DNA of 64,000 nucleotides, taken from NCBI RefSeq assembly GCF_034092465.1, contig NZ_CP139303.1, forward strand, positions 1,206,865 through 1,270,864, given 5' to 3'. This document shows positions 21,431 to 32,338 of the stretch, piece by piece; within the stretch, counting starts at the first letter, position 1; every line of letters starts with the position of its first letter. The notes beneath the pieces were generated by a model. That model worked only from the letters and a program-made list of their open reading frames with translations. It did no database searches and had not been told where the DNA came from. Origin of the DNA: Prochlorococcus sp. MIT 1223. GTDB taxonomy: Bacteria; Cyanobacteriota; Cyanobacteriia; PCC-6307; Cyanobiaceae. The translations under genes and the position numbers were made by a program.

Positions 21431-22216
21431 TTACTTTTTAGATGGCAAAAGTCCTAAAGACGCCATGCAGATAACACCTATAAGAGGTCCTGGAGACAAG
21501 TTTAATTTTAGGGCTAGCCAAAAACCTAATAATGAAATGATGCATCCAAATACGGAAGAACGAATCATGGCTACATAAAGACTTGGTGATTTTATTAATC
21601 CCAGTAAGCTAGGACCAGATAGCAAGCCAACAACTATAATTACTCCCACTGAAGACATCGAGCTAACGATTGCTAGTGCAGTTGAGAAGCCTAAAATGAA
21701 TCTTAAAGTAGGAACTTTGATATCACTACTAGCAGCACCTTCTGGATCTAGTCCTATGTGAATGACTTGCTGGTACGACGAAATCATGATTAATGAGAAT
21801 ATTGTAAATGCAATTAAGTTTCTTAATAGATCATTCCAATTCGCTGTAAGAAGATCTCCAAATAAAACTGCTTCTAGATCAATTCTTATCCCTAATATTG
21901 GGATCAAGAGAACTCCAAGACCAAGTGCACCTGCAAGAACTGTATTAATAACTGCTTCATAATTTTCATTTCGCCTTAGCGTCAATTTTTCTGCTGTTAG
22001 AGCCCCAACCATGCCACTTATAACCCCTCCTATGACAGGCTCAATACCAAGTGCTAATGCCAAAGCTAAACCTGGTAAAACTGAGTGAGAAATAAGATTG
22101 ACTTGTAATAGTCGTTTATGAGTGATTAATACAGTTCCTATTGCAGGACATAGTATTCCTGTCAGGATTGTGACTAAGAATGGTATTAGCCACCAATTTT
22201 CAACAGAGAAAGACAT
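21431..22216 (-). CDS. znuB: Zinc ABC transporter permease
   Basis: A 261-residue membrane protein with seven to eight hydrophobic segments, of the ABC-3 (ZnuB/MntB) family. Typical motifs are LITHKRLLQVNLISHSVLPG near residue 31 and the GLDPEGAA loop near 154. It forms the membrane channel for the ZnuC ATPase encoded at 22688-23377. The metal is inferred as zinc from the adjacent Fur/Zur-type regulator and operator; manganese is the main alternative. No substrate-binding protein (ZnuA) is present in the window. Confidence 0.87.
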   Translation of the reverse strand: MSFSVENWWLIPFLVTILTGILCPAIGTVLITHKRLLQVNLISHSVLPGLALALALGIEPVIGGVISGMVGALTAEKLTLRRNENYEAVINTVLAGALGLGVLLIPILGIRIDLEAVLFGDLLTANWNDLLRNLIAFTIFSLIMISSYQQVIHIGLDPEGAASSDIKVPTLRFILGFSTALAIVSSMSSVGVIIVVGLLSGPSLLGLIKSPSLYVAMIRSSVFGCIISLLGFWLALKLNLSPGPLIGVICMASLGLLPSKK

Positions 22217-22269
22217 TAAGCAGAAAATTAACTAATGTTTTCCAAAGAGATCAAATTGCTTTTTTGAAA

Positions 22270-22671
22270 ATGGTGAAAAGTAATCCAAATATTTCTAATC
22301 GTCAAAATCAGATTCTTGAAAAACTTGGAAATTGTGATGATGAGTTGAGTGGTCAAGAACTTTACCGTGTCTTGCATGCAGGAGAATCTTCTATGGGACT
22401 TGCTACCGTTTATAGAAACCTGCAAGTACTTGTTAAAAAAGGTTTGGTTCGTTCCCGAAATCTTCCAACAGGTGAAGTTCTTTATGCACCTGTAAAGCGG
22501 GATGTTCATCATTTGACCTGCGTTGATTGTGGGATAACTACATCTCTTCAAGGTTGTCCAGTCAAAAATATTAATCTGCCACAGAGTAAAACTAAGAATT
22601 TTCAATTGTTGTTCCATACTCTTGAATTTTTTGGCCTTTGTCAACATTGCCTTGAGCGACAAAGCACTTGA
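22270..22671 (+). CDS. zur: Fur-family regulator, probable zinc regulator Zur
   Basis: About 133 residues with a winged-helix DNA-binding domain (SGQELYRVLHAGESSMGLATVYRNLQVL split across the recognition helix) and a C-terminal domain with the structural zinc site CVDCG and CQHC plus the HH pair of VHHLTC. Position between znuC and znuB and the Zur-type operator upstream of znuC point to Zur rather than Fur. I start at ATG 22270; an in-frame ATG at 22180 would extend the protein 30 residues into the znuB 5' end. It is antisense to any transcript running from znuC to znuB. Confidence 0.85.
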   Translation: MVKSNPNISNRQNQILEKLGNCDDELSGQELYRVLHAGESSMGLATVYRNLQVLVKKGLVRSRNLPTGEVLYAPVKRDVHHLTCVDCGITTSLQGCPVKNINLPQSKTKNFQLLFHTLEFFGLCQHCLERQST

Positions 22672-22687
22672 AGCACCTATTTCAAAA

Positions 22688-23377
22688 TTAACCACAACAA
22701 TAATTCCCCATGCAAGTAATGGAATCGAGTTTTTCTTGTACATCTGTAGGAGTGCCAAAGCCTAAAATTTTTTTATCTATTGCAATGACCTTGTCATAAG
22801 CATTTAAAGACTTCCCCCAATCGTGACTAGTAACACAAATAGTTAGTCCAGCATCAGCCAGTTGGCGAATAATTGTCAGAAACTGTTCCCTTGTTGGAGG
22901 GTCCAAAGCAGAACATGGTTCATCAAGTAGAAAAATTGATGCCGGTCTCATTAAAGTTTTTGCTAATAAAGCCCTTTGTTGTTGACCTCCGGAGAGAGAA
23001 TCAAGTCTTCTTTTTGCAAGCTTAGACATACCAACTCTTTGTAGACAAGCTTCTATGTCACAGCAAGTTGAATAATTGATACGACCTAAAGCAACTAAAC
23101 CTTGAACAGTGATAGGAAAATCCCAGTTAATAGAATTTCGTTGAGGCATCAGAGCAACCTGATCACGAGAGTTTTTTAATGGCTGTCCATTAACCGTGAC
23201 TTTTCCTCTATAAGGCTTGCTTTCCCCTTTTAGTAACTTTAATAATGTTGATTTTCCAGCACCATTTGGGCCAACGAGCGCAGTCATAGTACCTGGTAAT
23301 AAAGTTAGTGAAATGTTTTCTACGACTTCTCGTCTTTCATACGCAAAAGATAAATTCTCAGCTATTAAATTACCCAT
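22688..23377 (-). CDS. znuC: Zinc ABC transporter ATP-binding protein
   Basis: A 229-residue ABC ATPase: Walker A GPNGAGKST near residue 35, Q-loop LMPQR, signature LSGGQQQRALLAK near 128, Walker B IFLLDEPCSALD near 150 and the switch histidine in VTSHD. It energises metal uptake with ZnuB. A very strong Zur operator lies 41-59 bp upstream of its start. The C-terminus ends with a short Cys-containing tail (CMGNYCCG), which could bind metal; that is a guess. Its 3' end is 16 bp from the convergent zur stop. Confidence 0.92.
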   Translation of the reverse strand: MGNLIAENLSFAYERREVVENISLTLLPGTMTALVGPNGAGKSTLLKLLKGESKPYRGKVTVNGQPLKNSRDQVALMPQRNSINWDFPITVQGLVALGRINYSTCCDIEACLQRVGMSKLAKRRLDSLSGGQQQRALLAKTLMRPASIFLLDEPCSALDPPTREQFLTIIRQLADAGLTICVTSHDWGKSLNAYDKVIAIDKKILGFGTPTDVQEKLDSITCMGNYCCG

Positions 23378-23417
23378 AATTGAGAAGACTCAGAAATAGA
23401 CAGAAGCAATTACCCTA

Positions 23418-23451
23418 GCCATGATAATCATTATCAAATGATTATCATGGC
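23418..23451. promoter_or_regulatory. Zur operator (15-bp inverted repeat)
   Basis: Two perfect 15-bp arms, GCCATGATAATCATT (23418-23432) and AATGATTATCATGGC (23437-23451), flank a 4-base spacer. Inside lies TGATAATCATTATCA (23422-23436), an exact match to the TGATAAT-N-ATTATCA Zur box reported for cyanobacteria. It is 41 bp upstream of znuC, so zinc-Zur should repress znuC from here. It also lies immediately after the stop of the upstream gene at 23454 and could form a stem-loop in its transcript. Confidence 0.85.
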
Positions 23452-23453
23452 AA

Positions 23454-23708
23454 TTATTCTGTTTCAGGAAACAGTAAGCCTGCTAGCTCTTCTTCATCAA
23501 CTTCATACACTCTTGCTAAACTGGTTTCAATTGCACTGGTGACTTCCCCAGGCAAAAATCGCATTGCATCCAGAGCTTCATCTGCAATTTCATCGCTGAG
23601 AAGCTTGTCATCATTATTTAATTTTTCATCATTAATTACAGCCATGACCCAGCTTTGATATGCGTAAACCAAATCTGAAAATTCAAGGTCAGGGTTATTT
23701 AAATCCAT
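23454..23708 (-). CDS. Small acidic conserved protein, function unknown
   Basis: An 84-residue, strongly acidic protein (many Asp and Glu, ending LAGLLFPETE) with no membrane segment or catalytic motif. Its predicted helical content and fully open frame with codon use like its neighbours support a real gene. It sits between the Zur operator and a divergent promoter region that it shares with the gene at 23762. I do not recognise a functional family beyond picocyanobacterial conservation, which I recall but cannot check. Confidence 0.72.
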   Translation of the reverse strand: MDLNNPDLEFSDLVYAYQSWVMAVINDEKLNNDDKLLSDEIADEALDAMRFLPGEVTSAIETSLARVYEVDEEELAGLLFPETE

Positions 23709-23713
23709 GATAA

Positions 23714-23730
23714 TTGTGATGCCGTCACAA
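23714..23730. promoter_or_regulatory. Palindromic site TTGTGA-N5-TCACAA in a divergent promoter
   Basis: Perfect 6-bp arms with a 5-base spacer lie in the 53-bp gap between two divergent genes (starts at 23708 and 23762). The half-sites resemble those of CRP/FNR-family regulators, but the spacer is one base shorter than the E. coli CRP consensus. The regulator is unknown. Confidence 0.45.
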
Positions 23731-23761
23731 AGACAAGATCACTAAGACTTTAAAAGACAGA

Positions 23762-24229
23762 ATGTCTTTTATGGATAAAACTCAGCAAATCACGATCCAA
23801 GCTAAAGCGTTTGACTTTGCATTACACGAATTAGTTTTATGTCATAGAGAGAGCTTTCAGCCACTTTGGACAGTTGATAGTTGGGCAAAGTTTTTGATTT
23901 GGATGGCTTTAAATTGTGGCTTGAGTGGAGATAAACAAAGTCTTCAATTATTTGCGGATTCCTTGGGACCAGCTTTAACAAGTCGAATTAGAAGAATTTT
24001 CTTTGAAAGAACTATGGAAAATTTTTCTGTGTGTGTAATGGCTGATCCAGCAGAAAAGAATGTCTTGATTATTCCTCTTGAAGACAAAGTGGAAATATCA
24101 TTTTCTGAAGCTACTAAGGCGCTGGAATCTATCGCTATAACTGATTTTATTAATCGAGACCAATCTCAATGGAGAGTCAATGATGGGTTAATTAGTATTC
24201 CTTGGCTTTCTTCAGAAAGTAAAAGGTGA
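23762..24229 (+). CDS. Conserved cyanobacterial protein, function unknown
   Basis: A 155-residue soluble protein without signal peptide or membrane segments. It is mostly alpha-helical in its first half (FDFALHELVLCHRESF, LIWMALNCGLSGDKQSLQLFAD) and more mixed in its second half. I do not recognise its function. The start is ATG 23762 or ATG 23771. It is divergent from the acidic gene and lies 64 bp upstream of valS on the same strand. Confidence 0.7.
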   Translation: MSFMDKTQQITIQAKAFDFALHELVLCHRESFQPLWTVDSWAKFLIWMALNCGLSGDKQSLQLFADSLGPALTSRIRRIFFERTMENFSVCVMADPAEKNVLIIPLEDKVEISFSEATKALESIAITDFINRDQSQWRVNDGLISIPWLSSESKR

Positions 24230-24293
24230 CTTGTGCAAAAACATTGAATTTTATTAGTGTTTGAGAGGAGAGGTAACTTTTTCTTCTTTTTAA

Positions 24294-27092
24294 GTGACTG
24301 AGCAGTTTGTAGATACGAGTGCTTTCAATGCAGCAGAAGGTCTCCCAAAGACATATGACCCACAGGGCACAGAAAGTCGTTGGCAGAAGCTATGGGAGGA
24401 TCAAGGTGCCTTTCATCCAAATCCGGATAATCCAGGAGAGCCTTTTGCAGTTGTAATTCCTCCTCCTAATGTCACAGGCAGCTTGCATATGGGGCATGCT
24501 TTTAATACATCTTTAATTGATACGATTGTCAGATTTCAACGTTTACAAGGTAAGAATGTCTTATGTCTTCCAGGGACTGATCATGCATCGATTGCAGTTC
24601 AAACAATTCTTGAGAAGCAATTACAAAAGGAAGGATTAAACCGAGATAAATTGGGAAGAGAGTCTTTTCTTCAGAGAGCATGGAAATGGAAAGAAGAAAG
24701 TGGTGGTCAAATTGTTGGTCAGCTCCGTCGTCTGGGATATTCAGTTGATTGGAAAAGAGAGCGTTTTACGCTTGATAAGAATTTAAGCAAAGCAGTTTCG
24801 ACGGCTTTTGTTCGTTTGCATGAGCAAGGTCTTATATACAGAGGAGAGTATCTTGTTAATTGGTGTCCTGCTTCAGGCTCTGCTGTCAGCGACTTAGAAG
24901 TAGAAATGAAAGAAATAGATGGTTATCTTTGGCATTTTCGTTACCCATTAGCAAATATTCCTAGTGACAGTGAAATTACACATTTAGAAGTTGCTACGAC
25001 GCGTCCTGAAACGATGTTAGGTGATGTAGCCGTAGCAGTGAACCCTTCAGACAAACGTTATCAAGAACTTGTAGGCCGATTTTTGAATTTACCTTTTACG
25101 AATCGCGATATTCCAATTATTGCTGACGATCATGTTGATAAAGATTTTGGGACTGGATGTGTAAAAGTTACCCCAGCTCACGATCCTAATGACTTTGCAA
25201 TTGGTCAGCGCCATAAATTACCACTGATAACAATTATGAATAAGGATGGAACGATGAATAATAATGCTGGAAATTTTCAAGGCCTTGATCGTTTCGAAGC
25301 ACGGAAAGCAGTTGTAGATGCTTTACAAGAACAGGGACTAATAACGAAGATTGAGCCTTATCGTCATACGGTTCCTTTTTCTGATAGAGGCAAGGTTCCA
25401 GTAGAGCCTTTGTTATCTACTCAGTGGTTTGTAAAGATGGACCCTTTAGCTTCAAGGTGTCGTGAATCGTTCACCAACGGAGAGCCTCGCTTTGTTCCGG
25501 AGCGTTGGGGTAAGGTATATCAGGATTGGTTAGAAGGTATTAGAGATTGGTGTATTAGTAGACAATTATGGTGGGGACATCGTATCCCAGCTTGGTTTGT
25601 TATTAGTGAAACCAACAATAAATTAACTGATACGACGCCTTATGTGGTTGCACTTTCTGAAGCAGAAGCTTTGACGTTAGCTCAAAAAAAATATGGTGGT
25701 TTGGTTAATCTTCAGCAAGATGAAGATGTTTTAGATACTTGGTTTTCAAGTGGGCTATGGCCATTTTCAACATTGGGTTGGCCTGATCAAAATAGTGCGG
25801 ATTTGGCACGCTGGTATCCCACTAGTACTTTGGTAACCGGATTTGACATTATTTTCTTCTGGGTCGCGAGAATGACAATGATGGCAGGTGCTTTCACAGG
25901 CAAAACACCTTTTGCTGATGTCTATATTCATGGACTAGTTAGAGATGAACAAAATCGAAAAATGAGTAAAAGTTTAGGTAATGGAATTGATCCATTGTTA
26001 TTGATTGAAAGATATGGCACTGATGCTTTGCGCTTTGCGTTAGTTAGAGAAGTTGCAGGAGCAGGTCAGGATATTCGTCTTGATTTTGATCGCAACAAAG
26101 AGACTTCAGCAACAGTGGAGGCGTCTCGAAATTTTGCAAATAAATTATGGAATGCTACAAGGTTTGCTTTAATTAATTTTGGGAATTCTTTGCCTGATGT
26201 ATCGGAGCCAATAGATATGGCTACTTTAAAGTTGGCTGATCGCTGGATATTATCTCGTCTTATGAGAGTGAACATAGAAACCCTTCATCGTTTTGATAAT
26301 TATGCTCTTGGTGAAGCTGCGAAAGGCTTGTATGAATTTGCTTGGAATGATATCTGTGATTGGTATTTAGAATTAATTAAACGACGATTGACTAAAAGTA
26401 AAAATCCTACCGAAGATGAGTTAATTGATAGATCTATCGCGAAAAAAGTACTTTCTAAGGTCTTATCAGAATTGTTAATTATGCTTCATCCCTTAATGCC
26501 TCATTTGACAGAGGAATTATGGCATGCAATTACAGGTGTCTCTGAAAAAAAGTTGCTTGCACTTCACACTTGGCCATGTTTAAAAAATAGTTTTTTGGAT
26601 GATGGCTTAGAAGATGATTTCTCACAATTATTTGAATCTATTCGCTTAGTCAGGAATTTAAGAGCAGAAGCTGGGCTCAAACCTTCTCAGAAAGCCCCAG
26701 TTAGGTTTATAACTTCCAACGAAAACTTAGTAAAGATTTTAACGAATAATGAAGATGATATTCAGACCCTTACTCGCGCAGAATATGTCGAAGTACTTAA
26801 TCCTGACAAAGTTAAAAATGAATCCTCGACGAAGGCTTTAGCCGCAGTAAATGGAGACCTTGAGGTTTTATTGCCAATAGAAGGTTTAGTTGATTTGGAA
26901 GGATTGAAAACAAGGCTTGCAAATGATTTAGAAAAGGCGGAAAAAGAAATCTCTACTTTAAAAGGTCGATTGGCGAATACTAATTTTATTCAGAGAGCAC
27001 CCGAGAAGGTAGTCTCTGAATGTAGAAGAAATTTATCTGAGGTAATTACGCAGGCTGAGCTAATTAGTAGACGTTTATCAGGGCTTAGATAA
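24294..27092 (+). CDS. valS: Valyl-tRNA synthetase
   Basis: A 932-residue class Ia synthetase. The HIGH motif reads HMGH at residues 65-68, the KMSKS motif is at 556-560, the CP1 editing domain contains [15 protein letters not shown], and a C-terminal coiled coil ([18 protein letters not shown]) closes the protein as in bacterial ValS. It charges tRNA-Val and clears mischarged threonine. The start is GTG at 24294, directly after an in-frame TAA. A GAGAGGAGAGG purine stretch about 20 bases upstream may assist initiation. Confidence 0.97.
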   Translation: MTEQFVDTSAFNAAEGLPKTYDPQGTESRWQKLWEDQGAFHPNPDNPGEPFAVVIPPPNVTGSLHMGHAFNTSLIDTIVRFQRLQGKNVLCLPGTDHASIAVQTILEKQLQKEGLNRDKLGRESFLQRAWKWKEESGGQIVGQLRRLGYSVDWKRERFTLDKNLSKAVSTAFVRLHEQGLIYRGEYLVNWCPASGSAVSDLEVEMKEIDGYLWHFRYPLANIPSDSEITHLEVATTRPETMLGDVAVAVNPSDKRYQELVGRFLNLPFTNRDIPIIADDHVDKDFGTGCVKVTPAHDPNDFAIGQRHKLPLITIMNKDGTMNNNAGNFQGLDRFEARKAVVDALQEQGLITKIEPYRHTVPFSDRGKVPVEPLLSTQWFVKMDPLASRCRESFTNGEPRFVPERWGKVYQDWLEGIRDWCISRQLWWGHRIPAWFVISETNNKLTDTTPYVVALSEAEALTLAQKKYGGLVNLQQDEDVLDTWFSSGLWPFSTLGWPDQNSADLARWYPTSTLVTGFDIIFFWVARMTMMAGAFTGKTPFADVYIHGLVRDEQNRKMSKSLGNGIDPLLLIERYGTDALRFALVREVAGAGQDIRLDFDRNKETSATVEASRNFANKLWNATRFALINFGNSLPDVSEPIDMATLKLADRWILSRLMRVNIETLHRFDNYALGEAAKGLYEFAWNDICDWYLELIKRRLTKSKNPTEDELIDRSIAKKVLSKVLSELLIMLHPLMPHLTEELWHAITGVSEKKLLALHTWPCLKNSFLDDGLEDDFSQLFESIRLVRNLRAEAGLKPSQKAPVRFITSNENLVKILTNNEDDIQTLTRAEYVEVLNPDKVKNESSTKALAAVNGDLEVLLPIEGLVDLEGLKTRLANDLEKAEKEISTLKGRLANTNFIQRAPEKVVSECRRNLSEVITQAELISRRLSGLR

Positions 27093-27108
27093 ATCAAGTT
27101 CAAACAAC

Positions 27109-27729
27109 ATGAACTCTTTCACATCGTTTTTACAAGACTATTTAAATTTTTTCGATACTTCTACAGGAGTATTTTTGTTTATTCTGTTTTATGCTTTATG
27201 GATTACCTGCTTACTCCCAGGCCTTTGGCCTTCAATGCTAGCAGGTGCTTTATATGGCTCTTTTTTTGGGACAATATTTGTTTTTATGGGTGCATTCATA
27301 GGTGCAGAGTTAACTTTTTATTTGAGCCGTAAATATTTCAGAGATTGGTCTCAAAGGCGTATTGCGAACTTTCCCAGATTTCAAATAATTAAAAAGGCCT
27401 TAAGTAAAGAAGGTTTGAAACTAATAATATTGACTCGCTTATCCCCAGTGTTTCCTTTTAGCATATTAAATTTATTTTATGGTTTAAGTGAAGTCACTTT
27501 CCTTGATTATTCCATTGGTATAACAGCCATTTTACCTGGAACGATTTTATATTGTGGGTTGGGTTCATTAGCTGGTGATATCGCGAATTTTGATACAGTT
27601 TTATCTAATAAGGATGACACAACATCATTATTCTTTAGTTTGTTAGGAGTTGTTGCTACTTTTGCCGTTATTTGGATTGCTTCTAAAGCAGCACAAAAAG
27701 CACTTCAAGAATTTGAATCTCCTAGGTGA
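27109..27729 (+). CDS. TVP38/TMEM64 (DedA-like) membrane protein
   Basis: A 206-residue protein with about five hydrophobic segments. The LAGALYGSFFGTIFVFMGA segment with its following GAELTFYLSRKYFRDW, and the later LTRLSPVFPFSILNLFYGL, match the VTT/SNARE-associated domain found in TVP38 and DedA families. These proteins act in lipid scrambling or membrane homeostasis; the exact role is unknown. It begins 16 bp after valS and is probably co-transcribed with it. Confidence 0.82.
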   Translation: MNSFTSFLQDYLNFFDTSTGVFLFILFYALWITCLLPGLWPSMLAGALYGSFFGTIFVFMGAFIGAELTFYLSRKYFRDWSQRRIANFPRFQIIKKALSKEGLKLIILTRLSPVFPFSILNLFYGLSEVTFLDYSIGITAILPGTILYCGLGSLAGDIANFDTVLSNKDDTTSLFFSLLGVVATFAVIWIASKAAQKALQEFESPR

Positions 27730-27811
27730 TCAGGGTTTTTTAAGGATAAATCTCTGAGGATTGCAAAAAAAATAAACCAATAAAGTCTCAACTTAGAAAC
27801 GATACTTTTAT

Positions 27812-27881
27812 TCTCAGCAAGAGTTAAATATTTTGTTCTTCCACAGGAAGATTTAATAAATGAGAAGATTTTCGGCTGAGA
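27812..27881. terminator. Nested stem-loops between convergent genes (terminator or small RNA candidate)
   Basis: An outer inverted repeat TCTCAGC (27812-27818) / GCTGAGA (27875-27881) encloses a compact hairpin TCTTCC-ACA-GGAAGA (27837-27851), followed on the plus strand by CATTTTTAG. It lies in the 186-bp gap between the TVP38-like gene and the convergent ligA, the only convergent junction in the window with room for such structure. It may be a bidirectional terminator or a small RNA; no homology is claimed. Confidence 0.4.
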
Positions 27882-27915
27882 CATTTTTAGATTAAGTTTA
27901 AAGAAATTTTAGTGT

Positions 27916-30452
<2,537 letters not shown>

Positions 30453-30469
30453 TAGCTGAATGCGAGTTT

Positions 30470-30496
30470 TATAGAGTCTGACTTATTATCTCTATA
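30470..30496. repeat. Inverted repeat in a divergent promoter
   Basis: TATAGAG (30470-30476) and CTCTATA (30490-30496) form perfect 7-bp arms around a 13-base spacer, in the gap between the membrane-anchored unknown and the SprT-like gene. It may be an operator; no known regulator matches. Confidence 0.3.
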
Positions 30497-30569
30497 AATT
30501 GGTTGGATTATTGGTTACCCTTAGGCAGAATGTCATCGATTGTAGAAGGGTTCTTCCCTTGTTATATGA

Positions 30570-31115
30570 ATGCCCTTACTGCCTCTTTTGCCAATTTTTC
30601 ACCGTTTAAATCGAGAATATTTTGATGGTTTGTTAGTAAAAGAACATGAGCCAATCGTTTCAGTTAGGTGGAGTGACGGTCGTTTAAGAAATACAGCTGG
30701 TTTTTATCAGCGTGGACCTTCCGTTGCAGGCCGTAATGGCTGTCAGATTGTTCTATCCAGACCAGTTTTAATAAATTTGCCTAAATCTGCTATTCAGAGC
30801 ACTCTTTGCCATGAAATGATTCATGCTTGGATTGACAGGGTCCTCAAGGTTAGAGAGGCGCATGGACCTAACTTTCGTGCTCGAATGCAGGAGATTAATG
30901 CTTCTCAAAATGAGTTTGAGGTAAATATTCGTCATAATTTTCCTGTCCAGAACAAAAGGCCAAAATGGATTGCGACATGCCCCTTGTGTGGGACTTCGTC
31001 TTTCTATAAGCGCTTACTTAAAGGAGCTGCGTGTAAACATTGTTGCGATATTCTGCATGGAGGTAAATGGCATGCAAGTTGTTTACTTATTTATGAACCT
31101 ATTTTAAGGAATTAA
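30570..31115 (+). CDS. SprT-like zinc metalloprotease domain protein
   Basis: A 181-residue protein with the zincin active-site motif HEMIHAW near residue 81 (HExxH), a following HGPNFRARMQEI segment that supplies the third ligand, and a C-terminal zinc ribbon (CPLCG and CKHCC). This domain order is that of SprT/Spartan proteins, which in eukaryotes and some bacteria remove DNA-protein crosslinks; the bacterial role is less clear. A 5-bp GGG/CCC hairpin lies just upstream of the ATG. Confidence 0.85.
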   Translation: MPLLPLLPIFHRLNREYFDGLLVKEHEPIVSVRWSDGRLRNTAGFYQRGPSVAGRNGCQIVLSRPVLINLPKSAIQSTLCHEMIHAWIDRVLKVREAHGPNFRARMQEINASQNEFEVNIRHNFPVQNKRPKWIATCPLCGTSSFYKRLLKGAACKHCCDILHGGKWHASCLLIYEPILRN

Positions 31116-31118
31116 AAA

Positions 31119-31214
31119 TTGAAAGATTTTCTGTTGGTACTTCAGTTCTCTGGTTTGGTAATTGCTTTAATAGGTTCCCAACGAGAATATTGGTTGAGAC
31201 AAAAGCGAAGTTAG
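31119..31214 (+). CDS. Possible 31-residue membrane peptide
   Basis: A short frame starting with TTG at 31119, with AAGGA eight bases upstream, ends 9 bp before the next gene. It reads as a single hydrophobic helix (FLLVLQFSGLVIALIGS) followed by a charged tail REYWLRQKRS, the layout of small bacterial single-pass membrane proteins. It fits neatly between sprT-like and the next gene, without overlap. The short length makes chance possible. Confidence 0.35.
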   Translation: MKDFLLVLQFSGLVIALIGSQREYWLRQKRS

Positions 31215-31223
31215 GGTTGTTTT

Positions 31224-31745
31224 ATGAATTCATATCGTGAAAGGAATCAAAATCGTCAGCGTTCTAAGGATCCCTTAGAAAGACGAATGGACCAGTGGTT
31301 TAAAACTGGAAGACAATTTGTTGATGGTGTTTCTGGCAATCGCCCCGGTCAAAGAAGATCCAGCAAACCGATCTCCTCTCGCTTAGATAATGTTGGGAGA
31401 TGGGTTGAGGATAAGATTGATTGGTTCTTTGAAGATGGCGAAGACTGGATGGAACCTTGGCAATTAGATCAACAAAACTCTCAACAACAGAGGCCTGCTT
31501 CAAAAAAAAGACCTCTAGAGGCAATTTCCTTAAGAGGCACTAAGGCAATTGGACCTAATAAAGATATAACTAATAGCTCTTATGTTTCAGAAGATTGGCC
31601 TGATGAATCATCATTTCGAGTTAATAAATGGGAAAGACAAGAGAATACCAATAATGATCAATCTCAAAATTCTTCCGTTGATAGAGATGACGTTAGAAGT
31701 AATCCCAAAAGACCTTTACCGAAATCTAATAGAAGAAAACCGTAG
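31224..31745 (+). CDS. Conserved low-complexity protein, function unknown
   Basis: A 173-residue, hydrophilic protein rich in Arg, Gln, Asn, Ser and Pro, with a tryptophan-rich middle (RWVEDKIDWFFEDGEDWMEPW near residue 52). The basic flanks and disordered C-terminus suggest a nucleic-acid or protein-binding role, but no family is recognised. The stop is 2 bp from the stop of the convergent chorismate lyase gene. Confidence 0.65.
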   Translation: MNSYRERNQNRQRSKDPLERRMDQWFKTGRQFVDGVSGNRPGQRRSSKPISSRLDNVGRWVEDKIDWFFEDGEDWMEPWQLDQQNSQQQRPASKKRPLEAISLRGTKAIGPNKDITNSSYVSEDWPDESSFRVNKWERQENTNNDQSQNSSVDRDDVRSNPKRPLPKSNRRKP

Positions 31746-31747
31746 CC

Positions 31748-32338
31748 TCAATTAATATTCAGTTTTTGTCTGTCTGTTTTCCCAAGCCATTTTTCAAGCT
31801 CTGGACTGAATACTTCGCGAATAACAGTAAGCTCTTTTTGATTCCGGAAAAACCTATAGTGTCTACTCCAAAAAGGACCTTCAGTATGAAATTTTCTTTC
31901 TAACCATTCTGCTTGTACCAAAGCCAATCCATCTACTTCTCGAAAAAGCTCTGAGCGATCTTGGGTCAAGCTTCTCCATATTGGCTGTTCTTTGTTATGC
32001 AGATGCTTTTCTGCTTGAACCAGATTCCACCAGCTCTCAGCCCAGGCGAGAGTTTGTTCTTTAGACTTCAGCCATACTTGCCTTCTTAAGAGAGGTTTGT
32101 TTAGTTCACTTACTTCTTTAGGTGCTCTTTGATCAGCTATTGGCTCAGATTCCATTGCTATGAGCTCTACAGTCACTTCCTCACCGGTTAATAGGTGAAT
32201 ATGCCTAGTAGGACTACCATCACCTAATAGCATTAACTGCCATGGACCTGCCATTGTTCTTTGCGCATTCCATTTCAGAATTTCTTCAGTGGATGCTTCC
32301 CAAATTAATTCGGGAGAATATAAAAGACGCTTAGTCAG
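31748..32338 (-). CDS. Chorismate lyase, DUF98/UbiC-like cyanobacterial type (CTG start)
   Basis: The frame carries [18 protein letters not shown] and later [11 protein letters not shown], and [11 protein letters not shown], as in the cyanobacterial chorismate-pyruvate lyase family that makes 4-hydroxybenzoate for plastoquinone. The first ATG (32254) would start inside the conserved region at [13 protein letters not shown]. The reading frame continues upstream for 28 coding-like codons to CTG at 32338, which overlaps the TGA of mnmG and has AGGAGG five bases before it. I therefore place the start at CTG 32338, giving 196 residues. If this is wrong, the start is ATG 32254 with 168 residues. 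Confidence 0.8.
   Translation of the reverse strand: MTKRLLYSPELIWEASTEEILKWNAQRTMAGPWQLMLLGDGSPTRHIHLLTGEEVTVELIAMESEPIADQRAPKEVSELNKPLLRRQVWLKSKEQTLAWAESWWNLVQAEKHLHNKEQPIWRSLTQDRSELFREVDGLALVQAEWLERKFHTEGPFWSRHYRFFRNQKELTVIREVFSPELEKWLGKTDRQKLNIN

Noticed and set aside
22228-22758. A 176-codon minus-strand frame opposite zur
   Set aside because: It lies opposite zur and overlaps the end of znuC in another frame; the translation has no motif. zur carries clear Fur-family signatures.
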